From Gammaproteobacteria bacterium (lineage in GTDB: Bacteria; Pseudomonadota; Gammaproteobacteria; CAISUE01): a DNA stretch of 64,000 nt. Below are positions 36,251 through 44,755 of the stretch, piece by piece. The notes beneath the pieces are model-generated. The model was given only the letters and a program-made list of their open reading frames with translations. It ran no database searches and had not been told where the DNA came from. Location: positions 124,001-188,000 of the forward strand of contig JAJNBD010000003.1 of assembly GCA_021156105.1 (NCBI GenBank). The letters run 5' to 3'. The position numbers and the translations under genes are program-made. Position 1 is the stretch's first letter. Every line of letters begins with the position of its first letter.

Positions 36251-36460
36251 TTATAAAAAATAACTGCTTGCCCCTCTTTTTAGTTTTGAAATTAACTTTA
36301 ATACATTTCTAATTTCTGCTGATCGACCACCATGTTTATAAGCATTCATTTTGCTAATTGCTTTACCAGCAGGAGTTTTAACCCCTGCTGTTTTCCATGG
36401 TTTCCAATTTTGAATTAATTCTGCTTGGTGTTGTCGCTCTTCCAAAGTCCATTGTCTCAT
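36251..36460 (-). CDS. Small basic island protein (RQWT...EGKA type)
   Basis: A 69-residue protein starting MRQWTLEERQHQAELIQNW and containing KTPAGKAISKMNAYKHGGRS. Proteins with this W-rich, GKA...NAYKHG pattern recur in phages and islands; their role is unknown. The first 83 bases overlap the end of the 36378-36953 gene in another frame. I place the start at 36460 because conserved sequence begins there. Confidence 0.55.
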   Translation of the reverse strand: MRQWTLEERQHQAELIQNWKPWKTAGVKTPAGKAISKMNAYKHGGRSAEIRNVLKLISKLKRGASSYFL

Positions 36461-36953
36461 GTGATTTTTTCTCCAAAGATAATAATTCGTTTGCACATTT
36501 TTCAGATTTTTTTGCTTCAGGCGGATTATTTACCTGCTGATTAATGGCATTATTTTGCTGCTTAATAAAAGTTGTTGGACTAGGATTTTTAAGCTGATGC
36601 AAAGCAAGAATTGTTTTTCTGCAAGCATTATTGGCTTTAATTGCTACTTCATTATAAGCTTGCAACAGTGAAATATTCGCTGATTGCCCAATACGTTCAG
36701 CCGCATAATGGAAAATGCCCTGTAGAGCTTGTGCTTGACTAAGCAGCATGCTCTCCAATACTTGCATATTATTTTCTTCTATGACTTCACCTGCCTGCTT
36801 ATAAAGCTGGTCATATAAGGTTTGTTGATCCACCCCTTCTTGCTTCAGTAACTGATTAAGTGTGAGATAGCTTCTACAGGTTGGAATGGTTTGCGCTTGT
36901 GCTTTAGTTACCGCAAGCTCTTCAGCTTTTTCCTCTTTCTTTCTTTTTACCAT
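36378..36953 (-). CDS. Hypothetical island protein
   Basis: A 191-residue mostly helical protein with a lysine-rich start (MVKRKKEEKAEELAV) and a middle rich in Gln, Ala and Leu (LESMLLSQAQALQGIFHYAAER). The family is not recognised; similar alpha-helical proteins sit beside replication genes in P4-like islands. It may be DNA-associated. The last 27 residues overlap the neighbouring small gene out of frame. Confidence 0.55.
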   Translation of the reverse strand: MVKRKKEEKAEELAVTKAQAQTIPTCRSYLTLNQLLKQEGVDQQTLYDQLYKQAGEVIEENNMQVLESMLLSQAQALQGIFHYAAERIGQSANISLLQAYNEVAIKANNACRKTILALHQLKNPSPTTFIKQQNNAINQQVNNPPEAKKSEKCANELLSLEKKSHETMDFGRATTPSRINSKLETMENSRG

Positions 36954-37079
36954 AATCTATTTTCTCTTATTTGTTAGTTGATAAGAAATAATTCTTTAAC
37001 CCAAGTCTTCAATGTCTTGAAGTCTTGTATCAAGTTAAAAAATTAAGACATCAAGACTTGCAAGACATCACTTGTAAAA

Positions 37080-39158
37080 TTATTCTCGTTGTTTAATCTC
37101 CCAGAATATATAACTACCCCTTTTGCCCAGACAACGACACTCGATATCCATTTGTCTTAATGCTGGAGCTGCTCGACGCAAAGCATCTGCAAAACCTTTT
37201 GGTGATCGAGGCCATGCGTCAGTATTGATAGGTTTTTTATTTGATACTTGTTCATACAAAGACTTAATAGGCAAAATAGTGGAGCGTCTTTCACAAGAAT
37301 CAAACCACTCAATTACTGCAGAGGCAACTGGACTAGCATCAATTGTTCGCGCAATAGATTCCTGCCGACTTGCAGAAAACAGATTTAAAAAATCACCTCC
37401 TGGCTTACCTAAAGCTTCGGCAATAGCCATACCAAGCCTAACAAACTCAGCTAGTCTTGGACGATCGCTTGGGGGCAACTGAATAGAAGGAAGCATAAGA
37501 AGCGCTTTAGCAAAAATATCTAGTAACGCTCCTAGGAATTTAGGTAGTTCAGTTTCATAAATTGCCCATAGTTCAGTTACTTCCATTCTTTGATTAATAA
37601 CTGGCGTCTCGATAGAAATAGTGCGATCAATTAAATCCTGGGCTGTTATTGCTGCAGCAATACCATTAAGGACTACTGGACGCTTCACATTAATCACTGA
37701 TTCATCGGCATCGCTATATAGTTTTCTTTTCGCGTACCCACCACCTGTTGCGAGCACACACAAGGCATCTTGCATAGGCGCAGACAAGTGACTAATATTC
37801 TCATAGCTTACGAGCCAATTAATACCCGCACTTACAAATATATCTTCAGTCGTTTTTGGCGCTGCTCGCAAATCACAAGCATTTGGATCAATTAACCGCC
37901 GCAGCATTTTTTGGGTAGTGCTTTTGGCGCTACCTTGTTCTCCTATGAGTTCTAAAACTGGGTAAGGAGTATCTAACCTTAAGCATTCAATTAGCCAAGC
38001 GATAACTAAAAGCCTGTCAGATTCTGGAATATTAATAATTTCCCAAAACTTCGATAAGCTACCGTCACGAATTGGTTCAGGTAGTGGGCGTAGAGTTTCT
38101 GGCCGTAAAAAACGTACTGATGGATTATTAACAACTTCCCAACTACCAGAAGCGATTTTGATGACGCTGCTTTGCCCTGGTTCAGCTAGGTCTAGAAAGT
38201 AAAAATCTTCGTATTGTGCAACACGAATATATACATCATGGCATTTGCCTTTATGTCTAGCTAATCCACTCAGGGTACTTAATGCTTCCCGTAAAGATTG
38301 ATCTCGCGGAGAATTTCCTGTTGACTCATAGTAGTTTGCTACTAGCCAATCTTTAAATTGTCGCCCATCTAAACGACGTGTTTCATGCGTAGACAAATCT
38401 TGCGCATAAACTTCTGAGTTTTGATCGTGAAATAGTTCCACGCGAGAGATAACAAAATCTACTAATGCTGAAGCCTGGCTTTGTTTTTTGCCTTGCTCTT
38501 CTTCAGAAACAGCAGCCGCTTCTTCTGGAGCTAGATCATTTAGCGCTAAGGGATTAACGCAAGGTAAAGCAAGAACATCTTGATTCGTTGCCTCAGGATA
38601 TATTTTTAACCAATCTACACAATCTCCCCCAGATGGTAAATTAACTTTCTCAATATCAATCCAGCGAACGTCACAATTTAAGGACTGTAGATGTTTGGTG
38701 GCTTCTTTTGCATAAAAAAGACCGGCATCATCATTGTCAGGCCATAAAATTACTCTTTGGTTTTTTAATGGTTCCCAATCAGTAGCAGCCGCGCTAGTAC
38801 TACCACCTGAGGTTGTTGCTATTAGCCCAAGTTTGATTAATGCGTCTGCGCAGAACTCACCTTCTGTAATCCAAACGGTTTGGTCTAGATTTTTATTTAA
38901 CAAAGATAATTGATATAAAGGTTTGCCATTACCAAACCTAGGCTCTCCAATTTTGAATTTACCGTTCTCTTGGTAAAAAGGTCTAATGTGTTTCTTACCA
39001 GTTTCAATGTGTTTTAAGCGGCTTCTCCAATAGATTGGATTGCCATCGAAATCAACATAAATATGTAACGCTTCTGGCTTAAATCCTTCCTCAATTTTTT
39101 CTTGTGAAATTTTTCGAGCGAAAGCTTTTGCTTCTTCATTCAAAGATAAGTTACTCAT
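37080..39158 (-). CDS. TOPRIM / P-loop replication protein (primase-helicase-like)
   Basis: A 692-residue protein. The N-terminal part has a TOPRIM domain (about 95-150: VWITEGEFCADAL with E100, then WPDNDDAG with the DxD-type acid pair). The C-terminal half has a Walker A motif GEQGSAKST (406-414) and a GINWLVSYENISHL Walker B-like region. Such proteins act in replication initiation or primase-helicase function in satellite elements. Its start overlaps the CHC2 gene by 8 bases; together they equal a split primase. Confidence 0.8.
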   Translation of the reverse strand: MSNLSLNEEAKAFARKISQEKIEEGFKPEALHIYVDFDGNPIYWRSRLKHIETGKKHIRPFYQENGKFKIGEPRFGNGKPLYQLSLLNKNLDQTVWITEGEFCADALIKLGLIATTSGGSTSAAATDWEPLKNQRVILWPDNDDAGLFYAKEATKHLQSLNCDVRWIDIEKVNLPSGGDCVDWLKIYPEATNQDVLALPCVNPLALNDLAPEEAAAVSEEEQGKKQSQASALVDFVISRVELFHDQNSEVYAQDLSTHETRRLDGRQFKDWLVANYYESTGNSPRDQSLREALSTLSGLARHKGKCHDVYIRVAQYEDFYFLDLAEPGQSSVIKIASGSWEVVNNPSVRFLRPETLRPLPEPIRDGSLSKFWEIINIPESDRLLVIAWLIECLRLDTPYPVLELIGEQGSAKSTTQKMLRRLIDPNACDLRAAPKTTEDIFVSAGINWLVSYENISHLSAPMQDALCVLATGGGYAKRKLYSDADESVINVKRPVVLNGIAAAITAQDLIDRTISIETPVINQRMEVTELWAIYETELPKFLGALLDIFAKALLMLPSIQLPPSDRPRLAEFVRLGMAIAEALGKPGGDFLNLFSASRQESIARTIDASPVASAVIEWFDSCERRSTILPIKSLYEQVSNKKPINTDAWPRSPKGFADALRRAAPALRQMDIECRCLGKRGSYIFWEIKQRE

Positions 39159-39510
39159 GCTTCCACGCTCCTAATGCAGTAACCGCATCTTTAAAAGTTA
39201 ATTTATAGCGTTGCATATGAAAAGATATAACGTCCCCACCATGTACTCCACAAGCCATACAACGAAACCCACCAGAATCAAGGCGCAACCTAAGACTAGG
39301 ATTAGTGTCTTTGTGAAATGGACAGAGTGCACTTTTCCATTCCAACCCTCCAGTTAATTTTAAGCCTTGCTTCTTGTAATATTCGCCAGGCGATGGAAGC
39401 AGGTTTCGATCTAGTTGGTTTTTAAAAAACTTTTGTTTAAAATTAGGTTTGAGGTTTTTCAGTGAGCCAATCATTGAGAGTGATTGGCTTTTTTTATGAA
39501 TATTTTCCAT
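39151..39510 (-). CDS. CHC2 zinc-finger primase-like protein
   Basis: A 119-residue protein with a CHC2-type zinc ribbon: CPFHKDTNPSLRL and FRCMACGVHGGDVISF supply C-x2-H and C-x2-C. It is the DNA-binding front of DnaG-like primases; the TOPRIM half is encoded by the next gene. GGGGA before the ATG at 39510 fixes the start. It begins 2 bases after the HTH gene stop. Confidence 0.85.
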   Translation of the reverse strand: MENIHKKSQSLSMIGSLKNLKPNFKQKFFKNQLDRNLLPSPGEYYKKQGLKLTGGLEWKSALCPFHKDTNPSLRLRLDSGGFRCMACGVHGGDVISFHMQRYKLTFKDAVTALGAWKHE

Positions 39511-39511
39511 G

Positions 39512-39820
39512 TTAAATCCCCTGTTTACCACAAAAGACAAATAATCCAATCCTGTGCAACACACCATTGGCATCTGGCTCTCGAGTCCAATGTGTTAATA
39601 TCTTCCAGCCCTTATTACGTAAGTCTTTAATCCTACCGCTGGGGTGCATAATTCCTAGCGCCCTGGCTTCGAATGTGTTTATTCTCGGCTTAACTTCATT
39701 GAAGTAGCTTAATAGTCTTAGACATTGAGTAAAGCGGCTATTGTCATAAGGTCGCTTTTTTCTAATCTTGCTTTTGTTTAACTTTTTAACTGACATCAAG
39801 TTTCTTTTAATTGCACACAT
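39512..39820 (-). CDS. Winged-helix/HTH_39-like protein
   Basis: A 102-residue basic protein whose centre (LSYFNEVKPRINTFEARALG, then IMHPSGRIKDLRNKGWKI) matches the HTH_39 kind of winged helix found in phage and island proteins that control replication genes. A strong AGGAGGAG supports the start at 39820, which overlaps the previous stop by one base. Confidence 0.7.
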   Translation of the reverse strand: MCAIKRNLMSVKKLNKSKIRKKRPYDNSRFTQCLRLLSYFNEVKPRINTFEARALGIMHPSGRIKDLRNKGWKILTHWTREPDANGVLHRIGLFVFCGKQGI

Positions 39821-40107
39821 TATTTTCTCCTCCTTATTGCCTGATGTTCGCTTGTTGAGCCAAGAGCTGGATGTTCATTAAGGAAATCTAAGAGATCTTT
39901 TTTGCGGTAGAAAACACGTGAGCCAATTTTGGTAAATGCCGGGCCACCACCAAAAACCCTGGATCGTTCATACCAAGCATCGCTCATCGGCAAAATAACT
40001 TTTGCTTCTTTGGTGGGAAATAACGCATCGCCAGGCGTAGCATCAGAATAAAATCTTTCGATAATAGAAAATACAGTAAAACTGCTTTTAGGTGCTTCAA
40101 GTGACAT
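39820..40107 (-). CDS. AlpA/excisionase-like DNA-binding protein
   Basis: A 95-residue protein with a MerR/AlpA-like helix-turn-helix: SDAWYERSRVFGGGPAF followed by IGSRVFYRKKDLLDFLNEHP, where the second segment is the typical wing and helix of excisionases. In P4-like islands AlpA activates the integrase or excises the element. It is first gene of the replication operon. Confidence 0.75.
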   Translation of the reverse strand: MSLEAPKSSFTVFSIIERFYSDATPGDALFPTKEAKVILPMSDAWYERSRVFGGGPAFTKIGSRVFYRKKDLLDFLNEHPALGSTSEHQAIRRRK

Positions 40108-40239
40108 AAGATATTCTCCAATTTAGTAAAACAGGAGCATTGAAGCATTAATTTATTAACGGTAAGGCGCCCTCGCGGTGAAAAATAACCTTTAAACATT
40201 GTTTTTATATGGTTATTTTAAGATGACGAACAGCGGCGC
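40108..40239. promoter_or_regulatory. Promoter region of the island replication operon
   Basis: The 132-base gap contains the 9-bp inverted repeat AAAATAACC (40181-40189) and GGTTATTTT (40211-40219). It probably holds the promoter of the AlpA-primase operon and the end of the 585-residue gene's unit is to its right. Operator function is inference. Confidence 0.35.
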
Positions 40240-41997
40240 TTAGCGCTCACCATTATTAATAAGATATTCGAGAAAGGTAGGATCTTTTTTGATTCTCTCA
40301 GATAAAGACCGAGCAGTACATTCGCCATACTTTTTAAGCCAAGCGTTAAAAGCCTCTTCTTTTTTTTCTTTCATCATTTCAAATGTTTTCTTAGCCAATT
40401 GTGCGCGGGTAAACTTATTCGGATTTTTTTTGCAAATACCTAGAGCTAACTTTAGAGGTATTTCCCATTTTTCTTTCGCACTCTGCGCAATACGTGCACC
40501 TGTCTTTTCACCTCCCTTTTGCGCTCCCTCGGTAACTTTTTCTCCAGTTTTTTTGTTTTTATCTCGTTTAGCTTTTTCTTCGATAGCAATCATTATCACC
40601 TCCTGATCAACTTCAGTTCCCTCTTTACAAATATCCGATTGCACAGGTGGATTTTTTTTTAAAAGCTCGTCAACTTCGTTTTTGATAAATACTAAATCTT
40701 CCTTTGTAATTTCTGTTTTAGCTTTTCTGCTAAGACTTCGCTTAATGTAAAGTTTAGATTCCAAATCTGTTACTTCCAAATCGAAGCATAATTTATATTT
40801 GCCCAATTGACTTTTTCCACGAGCCCCTCTTATCTTTTCAATATCTTTTTGGGTTAAGCGCTCCAACTCTCTGTATCGTTTCAAATAGCTTGTGTTACCA
40901 CAAGCTTCTGAGTTTTCAAATCTATATGTTGGCGGATCATATTTTGTAGAAGTGTCGCTATATGCAACTTTAATATAGCAACCTAATTTTTGCTCAAAGC
41001 ATTTTTTTAAAAATCCATCTTTAGATAAGCCATTTTTTTGAGCATCAGCCATCACCTCCTCAAACTCAAGAGTTTCTGGGACTTCATTAATATAATTTTG
41101 GGTTAATAAAATCACATCTTTTGACTGCTTTATATTTAAAAACTCATCGTCTGTAAGATTTAAGCCAGAAGAAAGACACCTAATTAGTAAAGCTAATCTC
41201 TCTGTTAGTAAAGGGGCGTTTCCGCCGCGAAGACCGGGCGCAAGATATTTATCGATACCTTGTCTAAATGTCTCGAACAAATGCAGCCATTGCGTTGGGC
41301 CTAAATAATTATCAACATTATTTTCTTTAGCTTTAGCTTGATAATAATTCAAGAGAACTTTATAGTACTCGTTTATCTTTTCAATGATACATTCTACATC
41401 TGATAACTTCAGCTGCCGCTTACTAGCAGTGCTATATACAATATTTATTACTTGCTGTAATTCATTGCTGGATAATGATCTGGGTTCATTTGGGGTCATT
41501 CCATGAACTTTCATGTGTTGATCAAAAACTGGTAGATTTTCTGCGCAGGTGTCTATAAGCGTCAAAGATTTTTCTTTTGTTTTATTGATAGCTAAATAGA
41601 GTTGATTACTGTAACGAATGTACAGATAAGGCGCTTTAGCCCACAATGAACTTAATTTATTTTCTTCTGGCATCTCCAAGGTTACTGCAAACTCGCAGTG
41701 CGCAGATAAATCTGTTAAAACTGCTAACTCTTTAATTTTTCCTTCTCGTAATCCATAAAGTAAATCGTGAAGACAGTGAAAAGCCAGGCAAAAAGATAAA
41801 AACTCATCAAGTGACCATATGGTTTTGTCAAATGAAGCTTGCAATGCTTGTATCAAAGCAATTTCAAAAATATTAACTTTTGCAGCCAAACTCTCTTGAG
41901 CAGTACTTTGTGTACCTTTTTTAGTTAAAGTAATTTCTTTTAGTAGTGTAATGAGTTTTTGTTTATTAAATACCCCATCCATTTTTTGCTCCTTCAA
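40240..41997 (-). CDS. Orphan 585-residue island protein
   Basis: A large soluble, helical protein that I do not recognise. The first 250 residues are mainly helical with LSFCLAFHCLHDLLYGLREG; the middle contains LRGGNAPLLTERLALLIRCL; residues 380-400 hold a basic RYRELERLTQKDIEKIRGARG segment. The C-terminal quarter is strongly basic (KRDKNKKTGEKVTEGAQKGG) and ends in a helical ARSLSERIKKDPTFLEYLI. No nuclease, methylase or ATPase motif is apparent. It is the largest cargo gene not assigned to replication or integration, hence a candidate anti-phage or helper-interaction gene. Confidence 0.6.
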   Translation of the reverse strand: MKEQKMDGVFNKQKLITLLKEITLTKKGTQSTAQESLAAKVNIFEIALIQALQASFDKTIWSLDEFLSFCLAFHCLHDLLYGLREGKIKELAVLTDLSAHCEFAVTLEMPEENKLSSLWAKAPYLYIRYSNQLYLAINKTKEKSLTLIDTCAENLPVFDQHMKVHGMTPNEPRSLSSNELQQVINIVYSTASKRQLKLSDVECIIEKINEYYKVLLNYYQAKAKENNVDNYLGPTQWLHLFETFRQGIDKYLAPGLRGGNAPLLTERLALLIRCLSSGLNLTDDEFLNIKQSKDVILLTQNYINEVPETLEFEEVMADAQKNGLSKDGFLKKCFEQKLGCYIKVAYSDTSTKYDPPTYRFENSEACGNTSYLKRYRELERLTQKDIEKIRGARGKSQLGKYKLCFDLEVTDLESKLYIKRSLSRKAKTEITKEDLVFIKNEVDELLKKNPPVQSDICKEGTEVDQEVIMIAIEEKAKRDKNKKTGEKVTEGAQKGGEKTGARIAQSAKEKWEIPLKLALGICKKNPNKFTRAQLAKKTFEMMKEKKEEAFNAWLKKYGECTARSLSERIKKDPTFLEYLINNGER

Positions 41998-42017
41998 GCA
42001 TAGCCTGCAAATAAAAA

Positions 42018-42073
42018 TACCAGCACAACTGAGTAAAGGAATCTCAGCTTTCCCACCGCCGCGGTAGTGCTGG
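42018..42073 (-). terminator. Branched stem-loop, probable terminator or attenuator
   Basis: CCAGCAC (42020-42026) pairs with GTGCTGG (42067-42073), enclosing CTGAG/CTCAG (42029-42033, 42043-42047) and a CCGC/GCGG hairpin (42057-42065). On the minus strand it is followed by TATTTTTATTT and then by the start of the 585-residue gene, so it may attenuate read-through from the S24-like gene. Confidence 0.5.
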
Positions 42074-42112
42074 CAATCGGTTTTTACATTGCGATAAATT
42101 AAAAATTTTTGC

Positions 42113-42505
42113 TTACCGAAAATATTGCTCTATCCCCATAACACAAGCAACTATGGAGATGTTTTTATCTGGCTTAACGACAGGATAAGTAGAATCACTA
42201 GCAATTAAGTCAATATTTCCGTCATGCTTTATATATTTTCTAATATACATTTTGCCCTTGGTACCATCTTTTATCAGGACTAAGCCCCCATTAGTAAAAC
42301 GTTCTGAAAAATTACAAATAAAAATACAGCCTTTTTGTATTTTCACTCCTTTTATTTCAAAGCATGCGCCATCGTCTATGTTTTCAAACCAAAAACATCG
42401 GCAGTTATCTATGAAAGCTTTACAGATAGCGCACTTAGAGTGTGATTTTGTTTTAATCGATTCGCCCCCATTATGAGACGCTCTATTGTATAATGATGAT
42501 TCCAT
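42113..42505 (-). CDS. Cys-rich protein with S24-like C-terminal domain, no HTH
   Basis: A 130-residue protein. Residues 24-37 (CAICKAFIDNCRCFW) are cysteine-rich and may bind metal. The rest (GVKIQKGCIFICNFSERF, VLIKDGTKGKMYIRKYI, LIASDSTYPVVKPDK) follows the strand order of LexA/S24 repressor C-terminal domains, but there is no N-terminal DNA-binding domain. It could be a repressor partner or anti-repressor. Low certainty. Confidence 0.45.
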   Translation of the reverse strand: MESSLYNRASHNGGESIKTKSHSKCAICKAFIDNCRCFWFENIDDGACFEIKGVKIQKGCIFICNFSERFTNGGLVLIKDGTKGKMYIRKYIKHDGNIDLIASDSTYPVVKPDKNISIVACVMGIEQYFR

Positions 42506-42530
42506 GATTAGACTCCTTCTAGTTTATATT

Positions 42531-42660
42531 GTGGGCGGGTATAAAGTGCGCTAACACCTTATACCCACTTTTCTGATAATTAACCGTATCAGAGCGGCTT
42601 TAGTGCTTACAATAAGGTAAAGCACCAAATCCTTAAGCGTCATTATTCCTGTATCGACGC
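42531..42660. repeat. Four consecutive stem-loops
   Basis: Between higA and the S24-like gene: GGGTATAA/TTATACCC (42537-42544, 42559-42566), CTGATA/TATCAG (42573-42578, 42587-42592), GTGCTT/AAGCAC (42603-42608, 42620-42625) and GCGTC/GACGC (42637-42641, 42656-42660). The stems differ in sequence. They leave almost no unpaired DNA and no gene fits. A replication origin, a structured RNA or a stacked terminator are the options. Confidence 0.55.
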
Positions 42661-42687
42661 TATAAAACTTTTATCTCGCTTTAAATT

Positions 42688-43011
42688 TCACGCCGCTGCT
42701 TCATAAACAAATTTCTTAATGTTTTTATATAGCTTGTCATTGCCATTTTGCAGTTCCCAAATATCAACTGCCTGCTGCATATTAAGCCAGCTTTCTGGGG
42801 TAGTATCTAAGAAGTGAGCTAATCGAATTGCCATATCAGCAGTTAAAGGGCGGCGCTCATGAATAATTTCAGAAATAGTGCGACGTGAAACTTTTAGTCT
42901 GTCCGCCAGATCTGTTTGGGTGATACCTAGTTCAGGCAAGATGTCTTCGCGTAATATTGCACCAGGGTGAGTAGGTTTTCTTTTATTTGAACGCAAGCTT
43001 TGCATAGTCAT
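42688..43011 (-). CDS. higA: HigA antitoxin, XRE family
   Basis: A 107-residue antitoxin with HPGAILREDILPELGITQTDLADRL and VSRRTISEIIHERRPLT, the standard HigA helix-turn-helix, and the ESWLNMQ motif. It binds and neutralises the adjacent HigB and represses the operon. Start and HigB stop overlap by one base. Probably stabilises the island. Confidence 0.92.
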   Translation of the reverse strand: MTMQSLRSNKRKPTHPGAILREDILPELGITQTDLADRLKVSRRTISEIIHERRPLTADMAIRLAHFLDTTPESWLNMQQAVDIWELQNGNDKLYKNIKKFVYEAAA

Positions 43012-43289
43012 TAGTGATAATCCTCTAAGTTAACATCGTAAGCATGACCGCCTTCAAACTTAAACGTTAGCCGCCAATTTCCGGAAACTTTCACGCTCCA
43101 AGTGCCTTTTCTGTCGCCAGTTAGTTTGTGGAACCCATAACCAGGTAAATTCATATCTTCTTCAACAGTGGCGCTATCTAATCGGTCTAACATGCGGCTA
43201 ATCCGGTCACATTGCTGAGAATTTAAGCCGCTTTTATCGTTGTTTATGAAGAAGCGGGCTAAGCCTTTATGTTTGAAGTTCTTAATCAT
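43011..43289 (-). CDS. higB: HigB toxin, RelE-type mRNA interferase
   Basis: A 92-residue RelE/HigB toxin: IKNFKHKGLARFF at the start, LDRLDSATVEEDMNLPG in the middle and GTWSVKVSGNWRLTFKF with NLEDYH at the end. The family cleaves mRNA on the ribosome. It precedes higA, as usual for HigBA. Confidence 0.92.
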   Translation of the reverse strand: MIKNFKHKGLARFFINNDKSGLNSQQCDRISRMLDRLDSATVEEDMNLPGYGFHKLTGDRKGTWSVKVSGNWRLTFKFEGGHAYDVNLEDYH

Positions 43290-43347
43290 GCTTTGATCTC
43301 GGTAATTGTATTGTAACTTATAAAGTTACAAATTAAAAGCGCTTGTT

Positions 43348-44604
43348 TTATTTTGCCTTTGTTAATAATGGGATAATGGGGGTGTTTTTTATGCCAATGC
43401 ACTTTAGTAAATAATCTGTAATTTCTTGCATCGGCTTACGCAAGCGTTCAACATCGGTAATGATATAGCCGGATGTCACATCGTTCGCCATCTTGTGGTT
43501 TAACAATCGTTTTAGAGCATAAGCTGAAATATCTAAGCTCTCTGCCGTAGTAATAAAGGTACGTCGTAAATCATGGACTGTAAATTCAACATTAGATAAT
43601 TCAGCAACTTTTAGCATGGCTTTGCGGGGCTCAACGATATGGCCCCTGCTACTATTTTCAGCAGGAAAAACAAATTCGCTTTTAGGATTGGCTTGTCTTC
43701 GTCGAATAAAAAGATCAAATAAAAAATCTGACATTGGCAATGTGTGAGAATCTCGATTCTTTGTGTCGAGCAAAGTAAAAGATTTTGATTTTAAATCGAC
43801 ATTTTCCCATTTTAGAGAAGCGGCTTCGCTTCGGCGTAAGCCAGTGAATAAAATTAATAGAAAATAATCCTGCCATAGCTCAGCATTTTCAATGGCTCTT
43901 TTTTCCGATAGCCGAATTAAGCCTTGATACCAGGCGGCAAGTTCATGGTGCTTAATCACTGTTTGTCTTCGTTCAATACGATACCAGGCTCTGGTATGAG
44001 ACAGGCGCGCAACAGGGTTTTCAAGAATAATAGCTTTACCACTATCGCTATGATATTCATTCATTGCAAAGTTGAAAATAGCGCGTATTAAACGCATGGC
44101 CAAGTTAGCGCGTGCCTGGCTATGATTTTCACCATGTTGAGAATGGCGTTTAACAATCAAATCGCGAGAGATATGCAGTAAAGGTTTGTTTAGCCAATCA
44201 GGAACAACTTGCTTTAATACTCTCTGATAATCAATGACGGTGGTGGGTTTTAAAGATTTACGAGCGGCTAAATAATCATTAAATGCCTGCTCTAAAGTAA
44301 TGGATTTAACTTTTTGTGCTTTCTTTTCGGCAACTGGGTCAATGCCAGTAGCTATTTTTCCTAAAGTTTTTTGAGCTTCTTTTCTTGCCTGTTCTGTTGT
44401 AATCGCAGGATATTGGCCAAGAGTGATTCTTTTTAATTGACCATTAATAAGTTTTTCAATGAAAAAAGCTTTAGTGCCACCAGAAGTAACGCGCACACCA
44501 AAGCCTTTGAGCTTGTCATCGTAATAGCGCTTTTGTTCAGTGCGGCCAGGTTGTAGCTGTTTTGGTATGGAAAGCTTGTCTACAAACGACTTAGTTATAT
44601 TCAT
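43348..44604 (-). CDS. int: P4-type tyrosine integrase
   Basis: A 418-residue integrase with the N-terminal arm-binding DUF4102 domain (GFGVRVTSGGTKAFFIE) and a C-terminal catalytic domain with R257 (TGLRRSE), H344 and R347 (HDLRRTF), H370 (LNHK) and Y380. The start at 44604 has AGGA upstream. It sits 150 bases from the right attachment site and presumably catalyses recombination at tRNA-Phe. Confidence 0.93.
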   Translation of the reverse strand: MNITKSFVDKLSIPKQLQPGRTEQKRYYDDKLKGFGVRVTSGGTKAFFIEKLINGQLKRITLGQYPAITTEQARKEAQKTLGKIATGIDPVAEKKAQKVKSITLEQAFNDYLAARKSLKPTTVIDYQRVLKQVVPDWLNKPLLHISRDLIVKRHSQHGENHSQARANLAMRLIRAIFNFAMNEYHSDSGKAIILENPVARLSHTRAWYRIERRQTVIKHHELAAWYQGLIRLSEKRAIENAELWQDYFLLILFTGLRRSEAASLKWENVDLKSKSFTLLDTKNRDSHTLPMSDFLFDLFIRRRQANPKSEFVFPAENSSRGHIVEPRKAMLKVAELSNVEFTVHDLRRTFITTAESLDISAYALKRLLNHKMANDVTSGYIITDVERLRKPMQEITDYLLKCIGIKNTPIIPLLTKAK

Positions 44605-44755
44605 CCTAATTTTTCCTGTGTCGAACCTGTGTCGAATAATTAAATAAAAATCATTCAAAGTCGGTAAAAAGGATTATAGGCTACAATGCTTGATAAATAA
44701 AGGGGTTTAAAAGGCAATCAAAAAGGATAAAAATCAGTAAAAGCTTTACTATTAG

